Below, piece after piece: positions 10,889-22,570 of a DNA stretch of 64,000 bases (position 1 is the stretch's first letter; each line of letters opens with the position of its first letter). Where the stretch lies: contig CM055108.1 in assembly GCA_029204225.1 (NCBI GenBank), forward strand, positions 20,405,644-20,469,643. The letters run 5' to 3'. The notes below the pieces were generated by a model. It was not told the origin of the DNA, searched no databases, and saw nothing but the letters and a program-made list of their open reading frames with translations. Source of the stretch: Diphasiastrum complanatum. Taxonomy: Eukaryota; Streptophyta; Lycopodiopsida; Lycopodiales; Lycopodiaceae. Made by a program: the position numbers and the translations under genes.

Positions 10889-13800
10889 ATGTCAGACAGA
10901 GCTTCCCGACTCAAAAGATATCGAAAGATTCGAGAAGATTTTTTCAGAAATTTATCTGATAGTTCTGATAGAGCTGAAACTTATTCGGATTTGTTAAAAC
11001 CAGTTGCCAAACTAAAACCGAATATGGAAGGCCCTGCACCCCGACTTTCTTCAATTTCGAAGATGAGATACGATTATTTCAAAGGAACAACCTCAAATGA
11101 TGCGGACAGTTATGTTTCGCACTTCGAATCAATTGCGAACGCGAATAATGAAGGTTCGGAGGCGGACAAACTGAGGATTTTTCCTGGTCTTCTCAGAAAA
11201 CAAGCACGCATATGGTACAGCCAAGTCGAACCAGGACGAGTGGCTACCTGGTTGCTGCTGAAAGATGCGTTTCTACACCAATTCAGAGAAATTGGTTATT
11301 CATCCAGAGTACTCGGCAGACTCAACAACATAGAGAAGAAGAGTCGAGAATCTCTGAGAAGGTATACTCGTAAGGTCAAGAATCTTATTGGAAAACTAAC
11401 TGGAGTATACCCCGTTGCGATGCAGATTGAATGGTTTCTGTCAGGTTTACCACCGAGTATAAATCGGTACTGCAGACAAGGTGATACGACTACCTTAGCA
11501 GCAGTCATTGCAAGTGCTGAAAACTATGAGACTTCTAAGCTTGCTCAGAAGAGAAAATCAACTAGACGAAGTCGAAAGTCTAAGCATGTTTCCAGTGGCA
11601 GTGAAGAGGATTCGAAGTCTGAATCCAGTTCCAGTTCCTCCAGTTCAGAATCCGAATTACACGACTCATCCGACTCTGAGACTGATGAGAGAGAACGAAG
11701 TAGTAAACGAAAACCCAAACGAAAGGACGATAAAAATTCGGAGATGAAGCCAACAACATCAAAGGTCGAAAAGATTTGGAGGAGAGATCTTGCAGATATT
11801 AACAAAAAATTCAACGATCTAAAAGTTCAGATTTCAGAGATTGCTGACAAGAGACCGAAATCATCTTCTTCCAATTCAGGACTATGGTGTATGAGGTGCG
11901 GTACATCAGGACATTCGAAGGAAGATTGCAGAACAGTGAATATATCTTACGTTGAAGATCCAACACAGGAGGTGCTGTTTATTTTTCAGAATAATGATAC
12001 AACAACAAATTTTGTTCAAGGCACGACTACACCGTTCCAGCAATCCAAACCCAAATTTGGACCGAAAAGATATAATCCACCCGAATTTGTAACATCAACA
12101 ACAAAGACTTCGAATTTTCCAAGACCAGTTTCGGGCAATTGTTACAATTGTGGAGAACCAGGACATTTTTCACCAGACTGTCCGCAACCACGGAAGCCAA
12201 TTGGATATGTACCTCTCTGTTCGAATTGTAAAGAACCAGGCCACAAATATCCTGATTGTCCCCAACCACAGAGGCCAAGACCTAAATACCAGTATGTAGC
12301 GACATCTGCTGCAATGGTAGACTCGAAAGGAAAAGTTTCGGCAGATGCGGTTATACAAAAAATTGATCTTGTGGAAAACCAATCAACGAGGACAACTGAC
12401 CAATCTTGGCCAAGTGATATGGAAACAATATTCAAAGTAAATACGAGGAGTTCTTCGAAAGATGACTCGAAAACCAACTCAAAAGGTTCCTCAAAGAAAC
12501 GCAGAAAATCATCTAAGAAGAAGGGAACGAATAAATCCCTAACAAAAGAAGATATTAAAGATGATCCCGACTATGATCGAAATGCTAAAAATTTGTTTTC
12601 AAAAGATATATCTGCAGAAGCGAAAGAAATAATTGAAGAAGAACTACAAAGAGCAGCTACAGAAAGGAAAGTCACATTCGAAGAAGGGAACGAATCAATT
12701 CATAAAACCAAACTGTCGGAAGCCATGATTGACAAACCGATATCGAAGACGAAAGATTACGATATTGTAACTGATATTGGTTCTCTTCGTCCAAATATCA
12801 CATTCGAACAATTGTTGGCAGACAATACTTACTATCGCAGGCAGTTAAAAGGACTTTCTACTCCAAAGAAGAAGAAAAGAAATCCCTTGCCAGAATTAGG
12901 AGTACTATCTATTGATTTGAGAGATCTTGGCGCACCGGAAATCGACATTACTATTGAGGGATGCTTAATCGAACATGTGCCGATTGATTCAGGTTCGAGC
13001 GTCAATATTATTACTGAAGAAACTGCTCACGCTCTGGGTTTGACAGATATTCGACTAACCAACCGAAATATCAAGTTGGCAGACTCAACACGACGAAAGC
13101 CTGTCGGAGAGCTGGAGAACGTTACTGTGTATATACAAGCCAAGCCTTTTACCATGAATTTTATTGTTATCAAACCAATGGGTTTGCCTTCTTACTCTGT
13201 GCTAATCGGAAGGCCGTGGCTGTATCAGTCAAATGCTAGTGTTCATTGGAAGTCTAGGGAATTAAGATTTCAAACTGGCGAGACCAATAATCGTGGAAAA
13301 CCAGCAGAGGAGATCATTACCTGGAATAAAGATAGATACGAAGGCGAAACTCCTATGACCGACACTAGCTATACTTCGGAAAATTCTTCTTATGCACTAA
13401 ATATCTTCTCTAATGTTTCAGATGTCGAAGTTAAATTTTTCGAATGCTATGAGAATGATAACGAATCAGATAATGCAGAAGAATTCATCGAAGTTTGCAA
13501 CACAGAACTAGATGAACTAGTTATTACTGAAGACGAATCAACAAATTTGTACGAATCGGACGACTCGGACGAATCAGACGAAGAAATTGAAAATAAGAAT
13601 CAATCTGTCGACACGAACATATCTATGGAGACAGCAATGCGCGAAATTCATGGATATTCAAAGTCTAGTATGACAGAAGGTATGATTTTACCTGATTCAA
13701 CAGAGCAAATTGAACTTGCACCGGGTAGATGTGTCCATGTTGCAAAGTCCTTGGGAGAAACTGAGTTATCTAAATACACTGAATTGCTTAAAGAGTATCA

Positions 13801-16462
13801 GGACGTCTTTGCATGGTCGCTTGATGACTTAAAAGGAATTCCTGCCGAATATGGTGAACATCGAATTGATGTAAAGGAGAACGCTATTCCTGTTCGTCAG
13901 AGACAGTATCGACTTAATCCAAAGTACTCTTTAATGGTAAAAGACGAACTCAACAAATATCTAAAAGCAGGAATTATTTATCCTGTCTTAAGTAGCGAAT
14001 GGGTGTCACCTATTGTGGTAGTACCAAAGAAGAAGACTGGCAAGATTCGTATATGCCAGGACTTTCAAAAGCTCAATGCAGCTACACAGAAAGATCATCA
14101 TCCGTTACCATTCACTGATTCTATTCTGGATCAGGTAGCTGGACAAGAACGATATAGTTTCTGTGATGGTTTTTCAGGCTATAATCAAGTTAGAATGCGG
14201 AAGGAGGATAAAGCGAAAACCACATTCACCACCGATTGGGGCACTTATGCCTACAATAGAATGCCCTTTGGTCTCTGTAATGCGCCGGCGACTTTTCAAC
14301 GAATTATGATGCTGATTTTTGCCGCGTTTTTACGATTTTTTCTTGAAATATTTATTGACGACTTCTGTGTATACAGCGATAGCAAATCTCATATCCAGAA
14401 ACTAAAGCTAACATTACACAAGTGTCGAGACACTTGTCTGTCACTCCATCCCGAAAAATGTTTCTTCGGAATGAGAGAAGGCATTCTTCTAGGACACAGA
14501 ATATCCAATCGAGGGATCGAGGTCGACAAAGATAAAGTTGAAGTAATAGGATTTGCTTATACCAACAAATCTTCGCAAACTTCGAGCCTTTTTGGGACAT
14601 GTCGGTTATTATCGAAGGTTTATCCAGAATCATGCCTCAATATCTGCAGCACTTACTCAATTATTAAAGAAGGAAGTGGTGTATCTTTGGACAGAAGAAC
14701 ACCAAAAAGCTTTCGAAAATCTCAAACAGAAACTGATCAATGCACCGATCTTAAGACCACCTAATTGGTCAATTATATTTCATTGTTATGTGGATGTGTC
14801 AGCATTCGCTATTGGTGTATGTCTAAGCCAGAAGGACGAACGGAAGAAAGACTATCCAATATATTATGCTAGTCGACAACTCAGTTCTTCGGAGAAGAAT
14901 TATTCGGCAACAGAACGAGAAGCACTTGGAATGATATTTACAGTTAAGAAATTTCGGCATTATTTGCTGGGGTATGCTTTTATTTTCCATGTGGATCACT
15001 ATGCTTTGAAATATCTAGTAAACAAACCAGATTTATCAGGACGAATAGCTCGTTGGGTTCTGTTATTACAAGAATTCACTTATACAGTTGAACTTCGCCA
15101 AGGGAAATACCATACCAATGCGGATTACCTTTCACGAATAAGCACTGGAAAAATTGAAAACCCATTGAATGACGATTTCCCAGATCAAAATTTGTTCGAG
15201 TTATCTTCATCGAATTCTTTTTATTCTGATATTATTGATTATCTCAAAGATCAGATATATCCTGATGGATATGACTTGGAGAAGAAAACAGTGTTTCAAT
15301 ACAAAGTTGCACCATATACAATTATCAATAATATCCTGTATAAACTTGGTGCTGATAATCAATTAAGAAGATGTCTTGAAGCCGAACAAATTTCGAGAGT
15401 CATCCAAGCCTTACATTCGGAAGATGCCGGAGGTCACTTTGCCCTCAAAAACACTGTTAAAAAGATATTAAATGCCAAGTATTGGTGGCCTACTATGTTT
15501 AAAGATGTCTCTATCTATATTCGATCTTGTGATCCATGCCAAAGGTTTGGTAAACCAACTAAAGCAATGAATTGGCCATTGACACCAATTTTACCCCTCG
15601 CACCATTCGAAAAATGGGGGATCGACTTTGTCGGGCCAATCAAACCAGTAACCCGACACACCAAGTGTCGATATATCTTGGTAGCAACGGATTATGCGAC
15701 AAAGAATGTGGAAGCTGAAGGAACGAAACGAAACGACTCGAAGACTGTCGCAACTTTTCTTTTCAAATCTATTATTACACGATATGGTTGTCCTTTAGAA
15801 CTTGTCAGTGATCGAGGAACACACTTTCTGAATGAAACAATTCGACACCTGACAAATTATTTCCAGATCAAACATAGGAAGACAACACCTTATAATCCGA
15901 AAGCTAATGGGTTAACAGAGAGAGCAAATGGCATATTATGTAAGATCCTTAATAAAATTTCTGTTGCACATGCTTCAGACTAGGATCAAAAGTTACCCTC
16001 TGTTCTCTGGGCATATAGAAACACTGAAAAGATCACTACTCAACAGACCCCTTATTATCTTACGTACGGAATGCATCCAATCCTGCCTATCGAATTTGAA
16101 ATACCTACCTTCCTAATACAAGCAGAACGGACAGAGGCAGACTGTACCAACGAACGGTTATTGATTATCGAAGAACTTTCGGAAGCTCGAACACGTTCAC
16201 TCGATCTTACAAAGAAAATTCAGGAGCAACGAAAGATTAAATATGATTTTACACTTAAGATCTGCGATCTTAAGACCAATGACTTTGCCCTTGTTTATGA
16301 TAGTCGTCACCAAAAGTTTCCGGGAAAACTTCATATGAAATGGTTGGGACCGTACAAAGTAATCGAAGTATTCGAGAATGGTTCGGTACAACTTGAGTCA
16401 CTCGAAGGAGAACTCCTACCTACACGTATTAACGGCTCCAGACTCAAGAAATATTTTATTTA
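10889..16462 (+). mobile_element. Gypsy gag-pol region
   Basis: The gag part has a capsid-like segment (YFKGTTSNDADSYVSHFE to WFLSGLPPSI), a Ser/Lys-rich linker and three CCHC zinc knuckles (CMRCGTSGHSKEDC, CYNCGEPGHFSPDC, CSNCKEPGHKYPDC). A protease with DSGSS, a reverse transcriptase with FCDGFSGYNQV and an FIDD catalytic box, an RNase H and an integrase with the HHCC-type zinc region (HFALKN...CDPCQRF) follow. Together these would copy and integrate the element. The region carries about two breaks, so this copy is not intact. Three knuckles are more than the one or two usual in plant Gypsy gag. Confidence 0.9.
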
Positions 16463-16700
16463 ACGAATATCATCCGATCATTCATTCGAATATCATCCGA
16501 TCATTCATTCGAATACCACCCGAACATCCTTCGAATACTATCATCCGAACATCATTCGAGTCTTATTTGCATATTTATTAATATTTATTTATTTTTATTT
16601 TTATTTATTTATTTATATTACTTATTTATTTATTTATTTATTCTATTTATTTATTTTTATTTGTTTATTTATTTATTTACTTATCGACTTAATTACTCAT
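16463..16700. repeat. TTCGAATA-type repeats and ATTT low-complexity tract
   Basis: Four imperfect copies of a roughly 22-base phrase (CGAATATCATCCGATCATTCATT) lie at 16463-16560. They are followed by about 130 bases of near-pure TTTA/TTTAT repeats. The segment separates pol from the accessory coding region. Confidence 0.8.
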
Positions 16701-16974
16701 TTATTACTCTCTTAAATTCAAACGGTCTTAAGATACTTATCATGTTAACTTTCACTGCCGTCATGAAGATTTCGTTAGATATCGCCTTAAGTATAGGTTT
16801 ACAGTTGTCAAATCAACTATGCCACATCACCATCCTCTTCTTCCATCCTTTGTTACCATAAACCCCTTACCTTCTAATTTTTACTCTTACACTTTCAAAT
16901 TTTCCTTTGTGCTTACTTGCGATCCATTTTCCTCTTCTACGATTGTGATTCTTGCACACAACCATCCGACAAAT

Positions 16975-19620
16975 ATGGATTCGAGTTCAAGCAGCGCCAT
17001 ATCATGGAAGGTTCGCGTCTCTATTCGGCTGGCGACGATTCAGTCCTTGTTGGACCGTTGCCGGTTGGGTAACATGAAGGTGGACCCCTCTATTGTGCTA
17101 ACCAACGTCAGTGAAAAATTCGTGAATTCTATTCACGAAGTCACTGATGTTGATTTCAAGGTCAAACTGCGCAACACCGCCTGCTTGATCAACAAAAGAA
17201 TTTTCTCTACAGCCCTTGGATTACCGACTGATGGAGTCTGTAATTCAACTTCCAAGGATGCTGTGGAGGAAACAAAATACTTCCTAGCAAACTGCTATGT
17301 CCCCAGCAAGGGATACAAAATCTTGATGACGAAGGACACTCAGCTGAAGCTGCTTTGTAAGTATGCTTTGTTCATCACTGATGCTGATGCAACTATTTCA
17401 GTACAGAACTTTGGCTACTTACTGGATGCGCTTGAGGGAAATCACGTCTGTTTCGGCCTGATTGCCTTCAAAGCTTTTCTAAGGTGGGTCAAGCACAGAA
17501 AATTCACAGTAGTCGGAGCTCATATCTCTCGACTCTGTGAATATCTTGGAATTCTAACGGAAGCCGAGCAGAATAGCTTAGTCGGCAGACTGGTTCCGAC
17601 AACAAAGGTGGATTTCTCAAGCCTTCTGCAGTCAGCTACTCCAAGTATTGCAGCAACAGCCATGGAAATTACAGAGGAAGCAACTCAAAAGGAGCCTAGC
17701 ACTGGCTCAGAACCAGTAAGATATGAAGCTTCACAAACTGAGCCTATGCAGGACGACAGTGCTGCACAAGCTCATTCGCAGGAGAGTCCGAGCCCACCAT
17801 CTCTCAAAATTATTACAGAACCGGGGCAGGACAGAAGCAAAGCTGCGGATGAAGACACCGCCGAATCAGAAGAAGACCCTAATGCATTTTAGAATCAAGG
17901 GTTGGGTGATCTTTCTGAGGGGGCCAGACAAATCATACAAGAAGTTCGAAGGTATGATATGAATATCCAACGAGGAATGATGCAATTATTCAAAACATCA
18001 GATGAGATGAAAGAGAAAATCGACGAGTCGAAGACTCGAATCGAAACGCTTGAAGCAGACAACGCGAAGTTGCTTGAGCGAAATCAATCATTGGGTCGAC
18101 AAGTTCAACAGTTGACCCACGAAAATGATTCTTTGAAAGCGACAAACAAGGCGATTGATGCCAAATCTGCAGAAGTGCAGAAATTCTTTCATTCTTTGCA
18201 GATGGAGCATGAGAAGGTCAAATCTGCTAATGAAAAGTTGCAGATATCACTTCAAGAATCTGCCCTGAAGAAAATAAAGGCAGAAACTGCCTTACAGCTA
18301 TGCAGCACTTCGGGCACTGCACAAATTGATCCTATGAAGCTGAATACACTTCAGGATCAGATGCTCGAAAATTTTTGCATCGATTTTCTGCAACCCCTCG
18401 AAGACGACAAAGCTCTACTCGAAGAGGAGTTAGCAGAGCTGAAGGAGTTGTCGGCAATCGGAGGTTGTACCGGGCCAGATGCACATACCAAATATACAAA
18501 GGCTCTGGACACAATCGAACAGCTGTCAACCGAACTTAAATCTGTAACAGCTTGTTCGGGAGTTGCTGATCATTTGGAGTATGCACAGGCATTAGTGCAA
18601 ATATCAGACCTGCAAAAAGAAGTAACAACTTTCAAGCAGCAGCTCGATGATCAGAACTTTGCGATTACACTTCATTCGCATGAAACGACAGAAGTACCAC
18701 CAAAGGCAAAGCGCACAAAAAGAAATCAGTCGAAGGTATGTGCTGAACGTTTCAAAGTTTTTTCAAAGAAATTTTGGAAATGGACGCCTCATCACCTTAA
18801 CGTCGAATTGCAATGGCATGTCGATTATTTGATGCTACCAGGCACAGTAGGCATTGCCTTCGACGATTGGAAAATTGAGTGGGAAAAGGACGAATTTCTC
18901 TGGTTATGGGACCAGTTAGACATAGAGCAGAAAGGATGCTTATGCTGGGCAATCCTACAGGGCAAGTTTAAAGTCTGTCCATTCGGGTCAGTCGAATTGT
19001 ATATAGGATCAACCTGTATGTATGCTTTAGAATATATTCGAATCAAAGAACTACAATTTTTGGAGGTCGACGATCGAAAACGACAATTTTGGAGACGACA
19101 CTGTCAATTCGAATTGTACAAATCAACGGAGCGTGCGGACATAGCAGCATTCGACAATGCGGGTTTGCTGATCAATATAAATATGGCGTATCCTGAACTA
19201 TATGAGATCTACATTGACTGGGAGCGCAATTTTGCTGAATATTTTGCAGAAATCAAACACAGTCTGCAGGATCGAACGAAGTCCCGTGCTTATAAATTAT
19301 TTTGTACATATTCTTATTGACAGTTCGGCACATTTGCAGCAAAGACCTTATTTTTTGTACAAAATTTGTATATTAAGTGTAATTATTTACAGCATTCAGC
19401 ACAATTCTTTCGAGAGATCAGATTAAGGAACGATTCGGAGGAAGATGTCAAATTAGTACAAGAATTATTTGATGGCACTCTTCTTCCGATACAATTAGAA
19501 GAATTCGGAAATCTTGCTATTGGCAGATACTCTCGTTCTCGAGAAAAACTATTGTTACTCGAATGTCAAAGGGATTTAGACCTCGCTCAGCAATTATATG
19601 ACGAGATGTCTCAAGACTAA
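16975..19620 (+). mobile_element. Accessory coding region after pol
   Basis: After pol the element holds a long reading-frame stretch with a few breaks. The first part, from ATG 16975, is a globular protein of about 305 residues (WKVRVSIRLATIQSLLDRC, LINKRIFSTALGLPTDG) ending in an acidic Ser/Glu-rich tail. The second is strongly coiled coil (heptads around LEADNAKLLERNQSLGRQV) and then turns Trp/aromatic-rich (FKVFSKKFWKWTPHHL, DDWKIEWEKDEFLWLWDQL). A short acidic segment follows. I see no clear signal peptide or fusion-type membrane segment, so an envelope is not supported, although Athila elements carry an env-like gene in this position. Function unknown. Confidence 0.6.
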
Positions 19621-19829
19621 AGAGTTCTTTTCCAAATCCTTTACCTATGTGATGCTGTATCTGATGTTTTCGAATACTTGAAGGCAATAACCATCAATTC
19701 GAATAAAGTACCTACTGAAGAAATATCTTTTAAAGACGAATTGATCAACGAACCGAATATATTCTTTTCTAATCAACGACCAAATCTCAAAAAGAAAATC
19801 CTGTTTGTTCACGAGGACGTTTCACATTT

Positions 19830-19840
19830 GAGGAGGGGGA
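19830..19840 (+). promoter_or_regulatory. Gypsy polypurine tract
   Basis: GAGGAGGGGGA ends two bases before the 3' LTR. This is the expected plus-strand priming site. Confidence 0.85.
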
Positions 19841-19842
19841 TA

Positions 19843-21060
19843 TGTGAAGATGTGTATTTATTAAACAACGAATATACATCCGAATGAAGCAATATATATT
19901 CACATAAGAAGACAAGAGCTGGATACATATATAATGAAGGGACCTGCCTATATTTTTTGCGACATACTAAATATCACATATAAAGGACAAGTCCTCAGCA
20001 ATGAAGCGACATCTACAACAACCCTTAAATAAAGACACTTATATGAAACGACTCGATTCGAATCGACAATTCTAACTATAGTAATCTAAACTCAGGGTTA
20101 GATACATCTTTGCGGTATAATCTACATACGTGTCAGATATATATTGGTTAACCTTATTCAGTAAAGCGACACGCCTCTAATTTATAAAGACGTGATTGTT
20201 CACTCTGAAGATGATAAAGAGAAGACACGATTCAGTCTTACTCACCAGGAGATATAGTTTATGTATTCGCTGAGAGATAAAAGTTTATGTACTTGTGAGA
20301 GATCTTCTGAAGTACTCTAACAATCTTTCTTATATAAATCTATCTCTGGTCAGACAGTTGCATAAGTACATTACAGTCTATGATGTGTATCCGTAAAAGT
20401 GTTCTAACGAACTGTCTTAAAACTAACTTATTCGTTCATTCGAATATTTGTTCGACACTCGAATACTTGTTCGATACCCGAATAACGTTTATCATCAGAA
20501 GCCTATCTCAGTCATCGATAGAAAAGTATGTATACAACTGAATTGATAGTCCATGTCTGAAGAATTGAGATAAGATATCTGTATTCTGAATATCTCCGAA
20601 CATATGTTTCTAACATATTCGAAGATTATACAAGAGATTTAACTCTGAGGAGAACACTAGTTGTTGAGGACTACTGTTAACTTTTGTTAATCCAAGAATA
20701 AGATTAACTTATGATCACTGATGAACGAATACATCGAAATCAATCCGAATTCTTGCCGACACCTTAATCAGATAGAGTGGAGTACATTCGTACTACTCTG
20801 ATAACAATTCTCCTGTAGAACGCCAATTCTTCGATTCGGAAGAGAAGACTGATATTCCGATTTTAAACATTCATTTATCCATTAAGTAATACTGGTTACT
20901 TAACCCAAATGTCTGTTTGACAACCAGACTAATTCTCCATTTTATATCATACGAATAAGTCAGAACAATATCAACATTATACCATAAAGAAGCTATCCTC
21001 TTGGGGATTCGACATTAAATACTACAAAACTATACCAAATACAATTGGTATACCACGACA
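19843..21060 (+). repeat. Gypsy 3' LTR
   Basis: 1218 bases, differing from the 5' LTR at 10 positions by eye and with no indel. It is followed by the AGTTT target duplication. Confidence 0.93.
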
Positions 21061-21205
21061 AGTTTACGTTCATTTCTATAGAGTGACAATTTACGTTCAA
21101 ATATGCAGACAGACTGTTTACAACCAAAAAGCCACTAACTTGCATTAACTCATCAAGCAAGTAATTTCTGATAATTCCTAACTAGATGGATGCCAGCACA
21201 TCATA
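21061..21205 (+). mobile_element. Copia-A 3' LTR, right part
   Basis: The sequence continues the LTR interrupted at 9582. It aligns to 32579-32733 (GTGACAATTTACGTTCAAATATGCAGACA, CATCAAGCAAGTAATTT, GGATGGATGCCAGCACATCA). After about 21205 it diverges into a minus-strand Copia-B fragment, so the LTR is cut short. Confidence 0.8.
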
Positions 21206-22570
21206 GCCAATTGGATGAGTGGAATTCCTCGAAATAGGTGGAATACGTTGCTCGCACCAAACTCTCATTCTGCTGATCAGTGAAATATGTGAGATCGAAG
21301 CCAAGTCTAATGAGAATGTCCTTTGCCAAGGTGAGAGTTGCAGGCCATGATGCCTTGGATTCATAAAGCTTCTTTAATGAATCTTAAGCATCCATTGATG
21401 AAGTACTCTTACCAGCTTCATTGAGAAGTTCATTGATAACATTCATCTTTATCATGTGTAGAGCTCTTTTAGCTCTCTTGTCATACGTCAATTGTTCTTG
21501 TTGTGTTGCTGGCCTCTCCTCCAAACCTACAACAATATCCAAAACATCATTCATCTCAAGAAGTGATTTCATCCACACTTTCCAAATGAATAGTTGCTTG
21601 AGGTAAGCCTATCATTGCCTTCCAACATGTATCCACTTGGTGTAGCCATGTTGAAATGACTTGATCCTTCTCTTTCAACCTTCTTCCAATGTAAAAACCA
21701 CTCTTCTAAAATACAACAAACTTTTTCAAAAAGAAATCACAAAGATATGGAACCTCTTAATTCTCTTCTAGCACTTATATCTAGCAAATAAACACATAGA
21801 ATGTAGAAATCTTGATCAACCTATGATCTATCCTCAATCTAATGACTCTTGCCACTTCCTAAGATTGAAACACACTCTAATGAAGTTTGGTAACCTCACA
21901 AAATAGGAATTTCAATCAAAATTTGGGTTTTGACAAAATCACAAAAATTAATAATTTCAAATTCTACATGCAATTGCCAATAACTTGATATAGAATCTTG
22001 TAACCTCAAGTGAGACCTTCCTAATGCATAAAAAATGGGCTATTTTTAGTAATTATGGTGTGAAATCAAAATTTCTCAAGTTTTTTGACCTAAAAAGATC
22101 CAATCTAGATATGCAAGAAACTCAATTTTTGGGTAAAAGTCAATCTAGCATGGTCTAGCATTGATATCTCCTCCAAATCCTTGATAAATGTGCCTCATTT
22201 TTTCATAACCTGCAATGCAAACTTTGATACCATGTGAAGAATTTGAGATCAATTAAGATCCAAATTCATAACCTGATCTTTGGTTAGAAATAGATCAACT
22301 CTAACAATGTTGCAATGTAAAAAAATCGACATCTACTTAATGAAAGAGATGCAAACTCAATAAGAACCTGATCAAATATCAAACATATGATATGATGAAG
22401 TTGATTTTTGTACCAAAAGATTCACAAATATCTCATGTAGCAAATTTTTCTAGCTCCAAAGAAACATGAGACATTATTTATGGTCTATATGAAACAACAG
22501 ATGTATCGACTGGTCTCTTCTTGAGAAATAAGTTCCCATCACTCAAGATGAGTGAAGGAACCTCAGTAAG
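21206..22570 (-). mobile_element. Copia-B fragment: gag start, leader, primer site and LTR end
   Basis: On the minus strand, 22233-22570 is the end of an LTR (closing ...AAATTCTTCACA). A slightly decayed primer site TGGTATCAAAG follows at 22222-22232, then a leader and the gag N-terminus at about 21206-21650 (LLEMNDVLDIVVGLEERP, ALHMIKMNVINELLNEAGK). The gag peptide closely resembles that of the whole Copia at 26036-31896. The LTR end matches 35500-35839, so this is the same family as the plus-strand copy there. It is a decayed fragment with several breaks. Confidence 0.75.

Larger units (their letters stand above)
9583..21060 (+). mobile_element. Ty3/Gypsy LTR retrotransposon (Athila/Tat-like), 11.5 kb
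   Basis: The element is bounded by two 1218-base LTRs (TG...CA) and a 5-base AGTTT target duplication. In order it has the 5' LTR, a tRNA-Asp primer site, gag, protease, reverse transcriptase, RNase H, integrase, a repeat-rich spacer, a long accessory coding region, a polypurine tract and the 3' LTR. The pol order RT-RNase H-integrase makes it Ty3/Gypsy. The tRNA-Asp primer and the long coding region after pol suggest the Athila/Tat side of the family. I counted 10 differences between the LTRs (about 0.8%), so the insertion is young. The coding regions carry a few breaks, about two in gag-pol, so this copy looks non-autonomous. Confidence 0.92.

Noticed and set aside
11296-12477. Several antisense frames inside gag of the Gypsy element
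   Set aside because: Explained by the codon pattern of the Ser/Lys- and Pro-rich sense frame. Some Tat/Ogre elements do carry antisense genes, but these frames are short and mutually overlapping.
16975-19620. Envelope glycoprotein in the Gypsy accessory region
   Set aside because: Position fits an Athila env-like gene, but no signal peptide, no fusion-like segment and no C-terminal membrane anchor can be seen.
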